DNA of 64,000 nt from Rhizopus sp. PT2906 (taxonomy: Eukaryota; Mucoromycota; Mucoromycetes; Mucorales; Rhizopodaceae). The translations under genes were made by a program, and so were the position numbers. Below are positions 24,378-35,158 of the stretch, in pieces (within the stretch, counting starts at the first letter, position 1; each line of letters opens with the position of its first letter). The notes beneath the pieces are model-generated. The model ran no database searches. It was not told where the DNA came from and was given only the letters and a program-made list of their open reading frames with translations. Where the stretch lies: assembly GCA_025529335.1 (NCBI GenBank), contig JAMYHX010000016.1, positions 1-64,000 on the forward strand, written 5' to 3'.

Positions 24378-24821
24378 TTTAATATTAATCATAAAACTTG
24401 TACATATATTAGTCAATCCATTCTTTTGCATAATCCAGGCACATATCGCTCTACAGGTCACACAATAGATCCATTTTCCCCTGCATATTCCACGTGACAT
24501 AGTGTAGACTGTTTACTGCATTCACCCTTTTATATATACGCGTTCCTGAAATTGCATAGATATCCTTATAGTGAGAGCATGTATCAAAGATCCTGTTAAA
24601 ACAGATTGTCGCTTCTTTAGAACATGTGTAATTCATAAGAAATCATCCTACAGCAGTCAACACATAGACCAGTGTAACACAATTCACGTCATTGAATGAG
24701 GGGCAACAATGCCCTTTTTTTGTCCTTTTTTTTCTTTTTCTTTTTTTTTTTTCCTTGACAAACAAAAAGAAAGTCCTACAAGCATATACACATCAGAACC
24801 TGTTACAAGTAGACCCATATT
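24378..24821. other. Intergenic region
   Basis: MCM6 3' UTR and the promoter region of the zinc-finger gene, with a long T-rich run at about 24716-24752. No gene is seen. Confidence 0.45.
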
Positions 24822-25777
24822 GTGTCAGTGTTATATCTAATCAACATTTGTGTTCCAATGGGCAAGATGCAGAAACGAATAGAAGCCCACAGTAATGGTA
24901 GAGAGATTGTGAAACTAAGTTTTACAGTGTTTCCTGAGACAGAAACGCGTGGACTCTCGGTTTCACCAGATGCTGTCAGACGCGTTACCTTCTTTTCGCC
25001 TTCTGTATACAATGTAGACCAGCGTGTGTTGGCAACGAGCAGTAGTGAGCATAATCCTAAAGTGGCACCTCCTTCAACAACGTCTCCTTTTCAAGGACCT
25101 GTGGGAGCTTATCTATTTCCTGGTCAGCCTTATAGTGTGCCTGTTGTATACGTACCAGCACCTGTCATAAGTTCTCAATCCATCCTATACCCATCGTTGC
25201 CTATAGCAACAACAAATACTCCTTCTTTATCAGAGTCGCATCATTCTACTCATCATATATCATCAAAAGCAAGTCCTGAACAGATCCAGTCAAGCACCGT
25301 CTTTGATCAGAACGATTCTACGCATGGAGAAAGAAAGTATGTTTGTCCTTACCTGGGATGTAATAAAGCATTCACACGAAGCAACCATGTTGATCGGCAT
25401 ATCAATTCAGTGCATACAAGGGCAGAAGGTTAGAGAATTGACATTGATAAATGAAACAGCCTAACATTACATTAGGCTTTGATTGTCCTTTCTGTCGTAA
25501 ACAATTTACGCGAGAGGATCATTTTGATTGTCATCTAAGTATACATAAAAAGCAAGCCAAGGACATGAAACATACCATGGATGTAGAGAAATTAAGGCAG
25601 ATCTTACGAAACAATCATCCAGAGAGTCAAAAGAAGGAACTCAGTTCTGTATTGGATTCAGACACTTTGCGCAGCACATCTGACAATACTTCACAAGTAG
25701 TATCAAATATTGAAAAACTATTACAAAATGTCATGAAACTTGTTAAGCAGAGAGAAAAACGTAAAGAAGACACTTAA
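24822..25777 (+). CDS. C2H2 zinc-finger protein with two fingers
   Basis: Two exons, 24822-25428 and 25476-25777, joined by a 47-nt intron. The first finger (YVCPYLGCNKAFTRSNHVDR ending HINSVH) ends just before the intron, and the second (FDCPFCRKQFTREDHFDCH) begins right after it, so the joined protein has tandem fingers with an HTRAEG linker. The N-terminal 150 residues are Ser/Pro/Thr rich and disordered. The C-terminus is a charged helix (VVSNIEKLLQNVMKLVKQRE) that may dimerise. Start could also be ATG 24858 (MGKMQK). Probable sequence-specific DNA-binding regulator; targets unknown. Confidence 0.85.
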
Positions 25778-25923
25778 AAGCTCTACTAGAGTACCCTTGA
25801 TTCATCTATTCAATTCATCATTTTTCCATTTTGCTGCATAAACCGATACCCTCTCCCAATAAAAATAAGCCTGCATTGATATATTTCTTTTTTTTTTTTC
25901 ATTTTTTTTTTTTCTTTACAAAA

Positions 25924-27029
25924 ATGTGTGGACGCTTTGCCTGTTCTTTAAATCCTGAACAGATAGTTGAAAGACTTCATAAGGATAACTATTGTCGTGA
26001 AGATATTCAGGTCGACTGTCAAGACTTTAGACCGAGTTATAATGTTGCGCCTATACATCAAATTGTTACTTTATATGAAAACAATAATCAAAAGTCTCTT
26101 AAAACAATGGTAAACGAATAAAGCTTTGAATAAACCTTTGTTGACTATTATTTTTAGGAATGGGGATATGTTCCTTCTTGGATAAAGAAACTACCTATCA
26201 ATCGAGTAAGTGTGTGAGAGAAGGGGACGATATAAATCTAACAGGTACATAGCCAATTAATGCAAGACAAGAGACACTGGAACAGACAAAAGGGTTTTAT
26301 GTCTCATCCAAGGATACCCATCGATGTGTTATTGTTGCGGAAGGGTAAGAAAATGATGTTTTTCAAAAGACACGTTTGAACAAGTTTCTTAAAGGTTCTA
26401 TGAATGGAAAAAACCGGGTAACGGTACAAAAAAACCTTATTATATCAAAAGGAAGGATGGTCAATTAATGATGTTTGCTGGATTGTATGACATCAATGAA
26501 TTGACAGGTAAAAAAAAAAAAAACACACAATGAAACAGCAGTGTATTAAAGTTTATTAATTCAGATAAATCATACACATGTGCTATCGTCACTACAGAAG
26601 CATCCAAAGAATTTTCTTCTATTCATACTCGAATGCCCGTCATTTTAAATCAAGATCAAGTGAATACATGGATTGATGGTTCAATACCCTGGTCGAGTCG
26701 AGTCATTGATTTGATGAAATCATTTGAAGGAGAATTAGAATCGTAAAAGAGATCATGTATTAAAAAAGAAAAAGAAAACTAACATATATATAAGCTACCA
26801 AGTGACAGATAAAGTGGGATCTGTCAAGAATGATTTCCCAGGCTTGGTGAAGCCCATTGATAGCCAAAGGGGTTCTATCTCACAATTCTTAAAGCCACAG
26901 TGTCCGGATGAAGAAAAGAACAAAGAGATTGCGCCTTTTGATATGGATGATACCAACAAAAAAAGAAAATCAAATCAGCAAGAGAAAATTACGCATTTCT
27001 TTAATAACAATAAAAGGAAAAGAAACTAA
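25924..27029 (+). CDS. HMCES/SRAP-domain abasic-site crosslinking protein with C-terminal PIP box
   Basis: Six exons: 25924-26109, 26158-26205, 26253-26344, 26395-26507, 26565-26742 and 26795-27029 (283 residues). SRAP proteins bind abasic sites in single-stranded DNA and form a covalent link through Cys2, shielding the lesion at replication forks. All active-site elements are present: MCGRF (Cys2), SYNVAP (Asn), PINAR, GFYEWKK (Glu) and IHTRMPVIL (His). The last exon is a basic, disordered tail with QEKITHFF, a perfect PCNA-interacting Q-x-x-I-x-x-F-F motif, and an FL-containing relative, SISQFL. If the last intron is not removed, translation stops at TCG-TAA (26741-26746) and the tail is lost. 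The stop codon overlaps the stop of the convergent CHIP gene. Confidence 0.92.
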
Positions 27030-28404
27030 TAATCTGCTGCCCAGCCATTGTCCTTTAAGAAATCTTCAATGGCTTCCCTAAGTGATAAATTAGGTACCAA
27101 ATCAGATTCTTTACATGCTTTTCTTGTGATTGGATCAAAGTAACCGTTCCTCTTGAAATGATCCAATAAAGATTGTCGTTCATAGGTTATTCCATCTATT
27201 TATCTATTGAGTTTTATATGAAAAGAGTATATGTTTTTTTTTTACCTGGTGTGAAGACTGGGTCATGCATGATATTGAATGATATTTTATCCAAATAGGC
27301 ATCTGGTATGTCTCTCCTCTAACAATATGGTATGTTAGCATAAAAACATATAAGCACATCTGTTTCCCTTACAGTCGCGTTTTCTCTTGATTGAACAAAG
27401 ACATTCTCTACTTTTCTCAGCCTTTCATCCTATATCGAGTATTAATAAACCTTCCTGTTTATGTTAATTGTCTTACAATATTGTAATTTATAGTATCAAC
27501 CGCTTCTTCATCCGTTCCTTCTTTTTCCAACAACTCTTTTCTTTCCTTTTCAATCAAACCTTTAACATATCGCAATAACTCTGATTCCTTTTCTAATCGA
27601 ATAGCTTCGTCATCTTCCCATTTCTATAGACATTATATTGTATATAAAATCAAGCATGTATATAGCGCGTATATATTTTTTATACCTTTTTTCTTGCCAA
27701 CAACAGAGCTTGAAGAATATCATTGACATATTTTACTTTTTGTTGAATAGCTAATTGATAGCCAATCTTTAACTTATTCAATGCTATCGTTTGAATGAGT
27801 ATCAGTCATGAATCGGTGTATTGATATCAAACCTTCCGTATGTTGCTTCTTTTCTGTCAATGCCTGTCCAAGCTATGTAAAGAGTGAGAAAAATTGGTAA
27901 TTAAACCTGATCCTAGTTTACCAAATAATATGCTTTTACTATAATAGACTCATTAATAAGCATATATATTATATATATTTCAATTACCTAACTGTGGGTC
28001 AAGTTCAATCGCCTTTCTACAGTCTGATATCACTTGATCGTATTTCTCCAGCTGATATTATTACATAATGATGAGCCCCCTTTTATATATATATATATAT
28101 ATTAATTATACTATTATACCTTTAGATAGCATATAGCTCTATTCGTATAATAAACAGGTACACTTGCATCTTTTATCTATTAAAAGAAGAACAATAAACA
28201 TTCAAAGAAGAAGAAGCGGCATGTCTTAAAATAAACTATCTTTTATTTTACAATGGCATTTGTGTATTCTTTAATAGCTTCTTGAAACTGTTTCTCAGCA
28301 AATAGTTTATTTCCTTTGAGAGAGAAATAATGTCAGTATTTTACACACATGTACAAGTTTAACTTACCATTTGCCTTGTGTTGCTCTGCTGCTTCTTTTG
28401 ACAT
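27026..28404 (-). CDS. STUB1: CHIP/STUB1-type TPR and U-box E3 ubiquitin ligase
   Basis: Eleven exons in 1.4 kb: 28404-28368, 28313-28252, 28176-28120, 28051-27988, 27938-27922, 27872-27833, 27783-27686, 27623-27477, 27429-27373, 27318-27246 and 27195-27026. Every junction is GT/AG and in phase, giving 273 residues against 303 in human CHIP. Three N-terminal TPRs start HKANGNKLFAEKQFQEAIKE and keep the Lys and Asn positions of the carboxylate clamp that binds Hsp70/Hsp90 EEVD tails (VYYTNRAICYLK, LVKAYYLLGQAL). A charged coiled coil follows (LEKESELLRYVKGLIEKERK), then a U-box (ISFNIMHDPVFTPDGITYER, GYFDPITRKACKESDLVPNL) ending NGWAADY, nearly the human terminus. It ubiquitinates chaperone clients. 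The 17-nt fifth exon is needed to complete TPR3. Baker's yeast lacks this ligase. Confidence 0.92.
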
Positions 28405-28957
28405 TTCAAGATTATTAATACACAAAAAAAAGGGAACCTTTTTTTTAGGGGAAAAAGAGAACGCATTAAAACGCCGATAAAATCCTTACAAGTACAGAGA
28501 TACCTCTTTAACATCACTTCATATGCATCAAAACCATCATTCCTGTTTTAGCCAATAAATGATCACACTTCAGCTCGCTGATCCTTAAACCTTATTTTTC
28601 TCGACAATCACTTTTTAATGAATGCTGACATGATTACATAATAAGCTCGCTATTTATATTTAAACAAGCTAAAGTATGGCTTGTATATAATAAATGACTC
28701 TTCATCTTTTATCTTCAAAAGTAAGCTCTCCTTTAAGGAAAACAACATTCTTTTCTAGTAGATTCAAAAGATATAAAACAATGTGCACATCTTATATGCA
28801 ACATGGTTCATAGAGAGAGTAAGGAATAATTCAACGAATCAATTCGAGCAATCTGTGTGACCGGATCTTAATAAGGAATAATGTCTCGATTTCATCATCA
28901 TCTCGTGTATCTGCTTATTCTTTCTTTTTTTTTCTTTATTATTTTATATTTTTCTAT
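28405..28957. promoter_or_regulatory. Shared divergent promoter region of CHIP and epsin
   Basis: A 553-bp spacer between divergent genes with no coding signal. The side next to epsin is T-rich up to the ATG. No specific factor site is claimed. Confidence 0.4.
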
Positions 28958-31222
28958 ATGGCTGGAAAAGGAGTTGTTCGTAGTATGTAAGTTTATGCAT
29001 AAAAACTATTATAAAGCAAGTAAAACTAACCATCAAAAAAAGAAAAAATATTGCTAAAGGCTTTAGTGATGTTCAAATCAAAGTGAGAGAGGCTACTTCT
29101 AATGACCCATGGGGACCTAGTGGCACACTCATGAATGAGATAGCTCAACTCACCTTTAATGAGTAAGTAAAATATTACACAAGTATGGCTATTGTTATTA
29201 ACCCTAATAATAATAAACAAAAGATCTGACTTTATCGAAATAATGGATATGATTGACAAGAGACTCAATGATAAAGGAAAGAACTGGCGTCATGTATTCA
29301 AGGTCGGATATATTTATATAAAATACATGTGTCTCTCCTTATTAATACAACTTGTAGGCACTACTCTTGTTAGATTATTGTTTACATGTGGGGTCAGAAA
29401 ATGTCGTCTTATATGCCAAAGAGAACGTCTATGTCGTAAAAACCTTGAGAGAATTCCAACATATCGACGAAAGTGGAAAGGATGTAGGAGCAAATGGTAA
29501 CACCATATTTTTCTTTCCTTCTTTTTTCTTAATATATTTCTTATAGTGAGACAGAAGGCAAAGGATGTCACAAATCTATTAATGGACGATAATCGATTAA
29601 GAGAAGAAAGACGCCAAAGACAGGGTATGCGTGAAAGAATGGCGCATGTTGGAGATTATCTGAATGAGACTGTGAGACAAATTGATGGTGGTCAAGGGCG
29701 TTATGATGAAGACGCTGATCTACAGAAAGCAATAGCCGAAAGTAAACGCATTGCTGAAGAAGAAGCAAAAAATAGACGTCAAGGGTAAATAGCAATAGCA
29801 AAGGAATGTTTCTGTTATTTAACACATGTCCTTCATATAGTGACGATGATCTTGAAAAAGCCATTCAATTAAGTCAACAAGAAGCTCTTGAAAAAGAAAA
29901 GAAAGAAAGAGAAAGGCTGGAAAGAGAAAATACTCAGAATTTGTTTGGAGTATCAAGGTAACAATGGTGTGTAACAATTGGTTCCCTATTGTATTAACAT
30001 ACCCTTAGCTTCCAAGCATTCCCTGCACAACAAAATGCAGCTATCAACAATCCATACCAGCAACAACAACAACAACAACAACAACAACAGCAAAATCCTC
30101 CTTTGCAGTTAGAGTGGACAGCTAGTAACAATGCCTTCAGTGGATTGCAAAATAACCCTTACCAACAGACACAGAACCCCTACCAATCAGCATTCAGTCC
30201 TAATACACTTCAGGCACAAATGACTGGATTTCCTCAGCCTACTCCATCATCAGCTGTCGATCTATTTTCACAGCAACCTCAATTGACAGGTTTCCCTGCC
30301 ACTCAACAACAACCGCAAATGACAGGATTTCCTGCCACTCAACAGACAACAAATAACTTCTTGTCCACTCCTGGCTTTCAAACAAGTATGGTAACAGGAA
30401 CAAACCCTTTCTCACAAATGAATACAGCCACTCCTTTACAACCACTACAACCTCAACAGCAGCAGCAACAATCTTTTGACTACAGTGGGCTCGTATTTGG
30501 TAATCCACAACAACAACAACAACAGCAACCATCGTTTTCGCCCAAGCTAAGTAACAATAGCAACTCTCCTTTCAACTTTACTTCTTCCCCTGTAACTACC
30601 AGTGCAACTACAAGTACCTTTACCTCGTCTATGACGCCCACTATGAGACAGGCTAATGCTTTCTCATCTCCTCAAGTATGTAAAGAAAATAAAAGAAAAT
30701 GTAGGACTCATCTTTTAAACATATGTAGCTGGGAAATTCACAAACGCCATTCCAAAGCGAGACGGATTCCAAGTATGCCAAGTTAAACTCCTTGTTGGCC
30801 AATAAAGAGTAAACAAAAGAGATGATAAAGTTAATTCTGAGCTAAAGCTAATGATAATAATTAGTGATGGTATGGATACCTTTGGAAACCAAGGCAATCT
30901 GCGTATTCCATAGTAAAGTATAACTCTCATTCTACTTGTATAACAAACTAATGTACATAATTATAGTGGCACTGGCTTTGCAAGCAGCATCGGCTTACAA
31001 AACACTGGCAATAATGGAATGAACAATAATGCTAATAGCTTCGTAAGTTGTCTATTATTCAATCCATGATTTTCTTTTGTTCTTATATGTTGATCATAGG
31101 GATCTATAAGCAGAAACCCTTTTGGACAAACAGCGGCGAATAACAATAACAACAATAAGCCTGCTGGTCAGAAAAGTTTATTAGACTTGATGCAAGAACA
31201 GAAGCAGATGAACATTTTATAG
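28958..31222 (+). CDS. Epsin: ENTH-domain endocytic adaptor with UIM and NPF motifs
   Basis: Ten exons: 28958-28986, 29043-29162, 29224-29302, 29358-29496, 29547-29784, 29841-29957, 30009-30675, 30729-30808, 30967-31042 and 31100-31222 (555 residues). The ENTH domain (MAGKGVVRSIKNIAKGF, EIMDMIDKRLNDKGKNWRHV, ALLLLDYCLHVGSENV) binds PIP2 and bends the plasma membrane. Two ubiquitin-interacting motifs follow (DADLQKAIAESKRIAEEEA and DDDLEKAIQLSQQEALEKE). The rest is a Gln/Asn-rich tail with a CAA/CAG-coded polyglutamine run, MTGFP repeats, and NPFSQ and NPFGQ motifs that bind EH-domain proteins. It ends SLLDLMQEQKQMNIL, a clathrin-box-like LLDLM. Orthologous in type to yeast ENT1/ENT2. Confidence 0.95.
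30058..30092 (+). repeat. CAA/CAG trinucleotide run coding polyglutamine in epsin
   Basis: About eleven consecutive Gln codons, mostly CAA, inside exon 7 of the epsin gene. Shorter Gln runs recur at about 30455 and 30508. Confidence 0.85.
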
Positions 31223-33772
31223 TAAATACTTTTTTTTTCCGGATTTTGTTACAACTCTCAACAATAAAATGAATATCTTTTTGAACATAACCTTTTTATG
31301 ATGGAATGAGACATGTCTTGGTTTTACACATGTATACAATCCCCAAACTAGACGAAAAACCCATCAAAGGGATAGGGTATACTTTTTTGGGGGATAAAGC
31401 CGATAAATACCTTGGATGTGAACATATCTCCTGTCAAAATGCATTGAATAGGTATTAATGCATAGATGAGGGAATTAGAACAAGCTTATGCATAACATAA
31501 TTTACCGTAACGTCTTCATCTTTGAAAGGTTCTAAACAGATTCTTCCACTTTTAATGATGATTTGGCAATAGCGCTTCTTAATGAATATCGATAAACTCG
31601 TACCTCAATCTTTACATTAGACGTTTATGTGTAGTTTAAAAAACCAATCCCTCTAAGAGATGTACTGCATGACGTGCAGTGTGCAGATGCTAAAAAGAGC
31701 AGAGACGAAGGCTTCGGTTAAAATAACCGACATTGTAATTAAACAACTCTAATTGAAGAGAAAGGGGGATCTTCCGAGCGCGCGCAATTAAACTAAAAGA
31801 AAATGAAACTCTTGGCAAAGGTCAGAAAAATACATCACGTAAGAAAAGTTTGCCAACAAGGGGAGGGGAAACGATATGCGGCAAATATAACCTACAATCC
31901 GATAACTCCATGAGCGGGGCGTATCGGTGAATAACGCCCAGGCAATCAAAGCCTTTTTCAAGTATCGGCGAAATGCAGCTTTGTACTTGTGCATCATCAG
32001 TGACCAAAGCAATGAGTCGATCATTCTTTGTAAGGTTATAAAGAACTATTTTTTTGTGTGCAACGAGGGATTTTTGACTACAGAAAGATATACAGAGACG
32101 ATCAAGCACGCTTTGTATGTGAATTATGTAAATTGTCGTCAGCAAATGTTGGACAATAGCAGAGCAATGCAACACGGGTTCTTTATAGAAAATGCAAACA
32201 GACGGGGGAACGGGTGGCAGTTTTTCCGTTTTATAAGCATCCAGTACAAAATTAAATACCATCATCCTCCCAAGAGCCTTTTGAAAAAAAAAAAAAAAAG
32301 AATTTCTTTTGCAGTCTCTTTACATCATTCTAGTGTTACAAAATTAAGCTTTAACCATCTTTGTATATTTCAAGGTTTTTATGGTAATCGATAGTAAATT
32401 CTTTAGACAATAAAGGATAGACTAAGAAAAAGAGTATCTTTAGTTTCCTTTTGCAGCTCTTTGTATAGTAAAGCATATGGCTGTCGGTTACATTGAGCAG
32501 CATATGTTGCCAAAGTACGAATTTTAAAGTTTAGAGAGATGTATAATAAAACGGCTTAATGCTAGGTAATAGTAGCCTGAACATTTGCTGCAGGCTACAC
32601 GTGCTTCACCTTCACCTACTTATTTCGTCTATTCGTGTTGCCCTGTTTGAACAGATTACAAAGATGTTTCGACTAAAAATAAAATACGAGTAATATAGAC
32701 ATGGGTACAGGGGTACACACATCTTTATATGCTTCTTTTATAATTCATGGATACATACATATAAAAACAAGCTATACTGTGGCTCATGTCTTTAAGCAAA
32801 TGATCGGATCACGAAATAGACTATAAAGACGAGGGAAGAAGCTGTTGTACTAATACTACTAAATTTGTCTTTACTACTCGTTTAGTTTGTTTATGTTTAA
32901 TAATGATAATTGGGATGTCTTTCTCATTGTTATTGCTTTTGTTCAACATTGACAACAGTAGATTAAACACGCAACATTCTTCCAGTCAGATTGAAACGAT
33001 GGCTATCAAGATAATGATCATTTGTTCTCACGCATAAATATTATCCTGGGAGTGATTTTATAAACATTATGCTCAATGAAAGAAATCTTATATAACAAAA
33101 GGGCTTGTTGACGCGCTAAAGAGTTATAATAGGCTTGTAGATGGGAAATGTACACATCAAAGGGAAATATAGTCGATTGTTTTTGAAATTTATCAGATTC
33201 TATCCCCTCCAGCTATTGTAATATGAGTGCCTTTGATATCAAGATATCTTTACAAAATATTCCCTTTTTCTACACAATGTGGCTTATAGACAAAGGGATG
33301 TTTATTGTATTTTAAAAAGTCTATTTCTAATTTAGTCTTAATCAGCTTCTATTTATCCGTTTAAGTGAGCATCCCCACATTTTTTTGGTCAAGTTTGATT
33401 AAGTGAAACTATTATACATATGAATTCATGATATGTGGCTTACCTTATTAACAAAAGGGGCTGAACACAGAAAGAGAAAGAGAGAGAGAGAAAGAAGAGA
33501 AAAGATCATTTAAAATAGCCCTAGAACAAAAACGTAGGCTTAGTCTCTCAAAAAAAAAAAAAAAAGACTCACATTTCAGACCCAATAGGATATTTCCGTT
33601 TCTGGTTTCCGTTTCTGATGTTCGTTTTAGCATGATGGTAGGACAAGAATTAACCAAATATAAAATAATAAAAAGAAGGGCCTTTTTTTTTCTTTTTTTC
33701 TTTCTTTCTCTTTCTTTTACTTAATTCTCAAGTGTAAATATTTATTGTATAGAAAGATCAAAATTATAGATA
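31223..33772. other. Gene-poor spacer
   Basis: About 2.5 kb without a supported gene. Overlapping opposite-strand frames of about 150 codons at 31822-32394 have no domain and no agreeing splice signals. Long A runs occur at about 32285-32299 and 33550-33565, and T-rich tracts at about 33680-33720 lie ahead of the next gene. Confidence 0.5.
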
Positions 33773-35158
33773 ATGCCATCATTTACAGCATTTCCAAGAA
33801 GTCAAACAAGATGGGGACACTCCACTTGGACAAACAATAACACTCATCATCAAAAAGACAATAAAGACAATAATGACAAGCATAAACCAACGACAACAAC
33901 AACGATACCAGTGAAAGAAAAGAAAAAACCTGAAGTTCAGCCAAGATTTAGCGTATTCGGGAATAATAAAAGAACGATCATTCAGGACATGAATAAGAAA
34001 GAACAAGAAGAAAAAGACTTGATCAAGGAGATACCGACGATAACGACCACAACAAGAAAGAAAAAAAAGGTTAAATTTGATTCGATTTTCCTTGAGAGAG
34101 TTTGTTTGTTTAGCGAAACTCAATCACCACAAGAGCTACATAGAGTTCAAGACAAACAACCCAAGTTGAGAATCATCTGTCCCAACTGGAGAAGAACAAA
34201 TTCACACATCTTAGTCGACAAGGCTAGCTTTTCCGTGAGTCAAGATAATCTTTACGTTAAAGGAAAGCTGATGGTGCGTAATTTGGCTTTGGATAAATTT
34301 GTATCCATCAGATACACATTTGATCATTGGTCATCTACAAATGAGGTCGACGCTACCTTCTTTGGTCCAAACCCGAAGAATGTAACCTTTGATATTTATG
34401 ATTTTTTAATTTATATTGGAAATGGTCAGCTGGCTGATCGCGGTGAAATACGTGGAAAAATACAATTTGGTATCAGAGTCACTGCTGGCACAAGGGATTA
34501 CTATGATGACAATCAAGGTCATTACTATAAGATTAAGATCATTGCTGACCCGCTCAATAAAGAGCAATACAACATTGATGAATATGAACAAGAGGATGAT
34601 TACCCAACAGAGGAAGAAGAACAAGAGGAAATGGAAAGACACAATCAGTTCACGAATGCTCTCAAGGGTTATCAGCACGCAAAACCATTGTATCTAAAGA
34701 AGAATCAACAACTATTTCTTGCTACAAGATATAATTTCAATCAGTCTTTATCTGAAGCTAAGAAATCATCTACCTCAAATCATAATGACGAACTATTTCC
34801 AAAACCATTCATCAAACCCTCTTCTCCTCCTCCAGATCATATTCACATCTTGGATAACATGTATATTCCTTCTGCAACAACGGAAACCATTACTACTACA
34901 ACTATTACTACTACTACCACTACTACTACTATGGATCATCACGACGACGATAATAATAATACTGCAATCGATACCAACATTCATGCTGACCATAATGACA
35001 ATCATGATGCCGTCGCTGCTGCCACTCCTCCTGCAAGTCCTACACTACCATCTTCCATATTCTTGTTATCGCCTGCTTCAATGGATATCAATTCATCACA
35101 TTATTTAGATCTCCTAAAAAAGTACTGTTTTTACAACAGTGATCAAAACGAACCATAA
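33773..35158 (+). CDS. CBM21-domain protein phosphatase 1 targeting subunit (Gac1/PPP1R3 type)
   Basis: Single exon, 461 codons. The CBM21 starch/glycogen-binding region spans about residues 105-265 (LERVCLFSETQSP, LMVRNLALDKFVSIRYTFDH, GEIRGKIQFGIRV). Just before it, RKKKKVKFDS contains a KVKF motif of the RVxF type used to dock PP1. Such subunits bring PP1 to glycogen and activate glycogen synthase. The N-terminus is Asn/Thr/Lys rich and the C-terminus has long Thr, Asp/His and Pro tracts, so only the centre is folded. The order RVxF then CBM21 is that of the family. Confidence 0.9.
   Translation: MPSFTAFPRSQTRWGHSTWTNNNTHHQKDNKDNNDKHKPTTTTTIPVKEKKKPEVQPRFSVFGNNKRTIIQDMNKKEQEEKDLIKEIPTITTTTRKKKKVKFDSIFLERVCLFSETQSPQELHRVQDKQPKLRIICPNWRRTNSHILVDKASFSVSQDNLYVKGKLMVRNLALDKFVSIRYTFDHWSSTNEVDATFFGPNPKNVTFDIYDFLIYIGNGQLADRGEIRGKIQFGIRVTAGTRDYYDDNQGHYYKIKIIADPLNKEQYNIDEYEQEDDYPTEEEEQEEMERHNQFTNALKGYQHAKPLYLKKNQQLFLATRYNFNQSLSEAKKSSTSNHNDELFPKPFIKPSSPPPDHIHILDNMYIPSATTETITTTTITTTTTTTTMDHHDDDNNNTAIDTNIHADHNDNHDAVAAATPPASPTLPSSIFLLSPASMDINSSHYLDLLKKYCFYNSDQNEP

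Noticed and set aside
31822..32394. Overlapping frames of about 150 codons on both strands
   Set aside because: Neither strand shows a domain, and the two frames read the same AT-rich DNA. Considered a chance pair.
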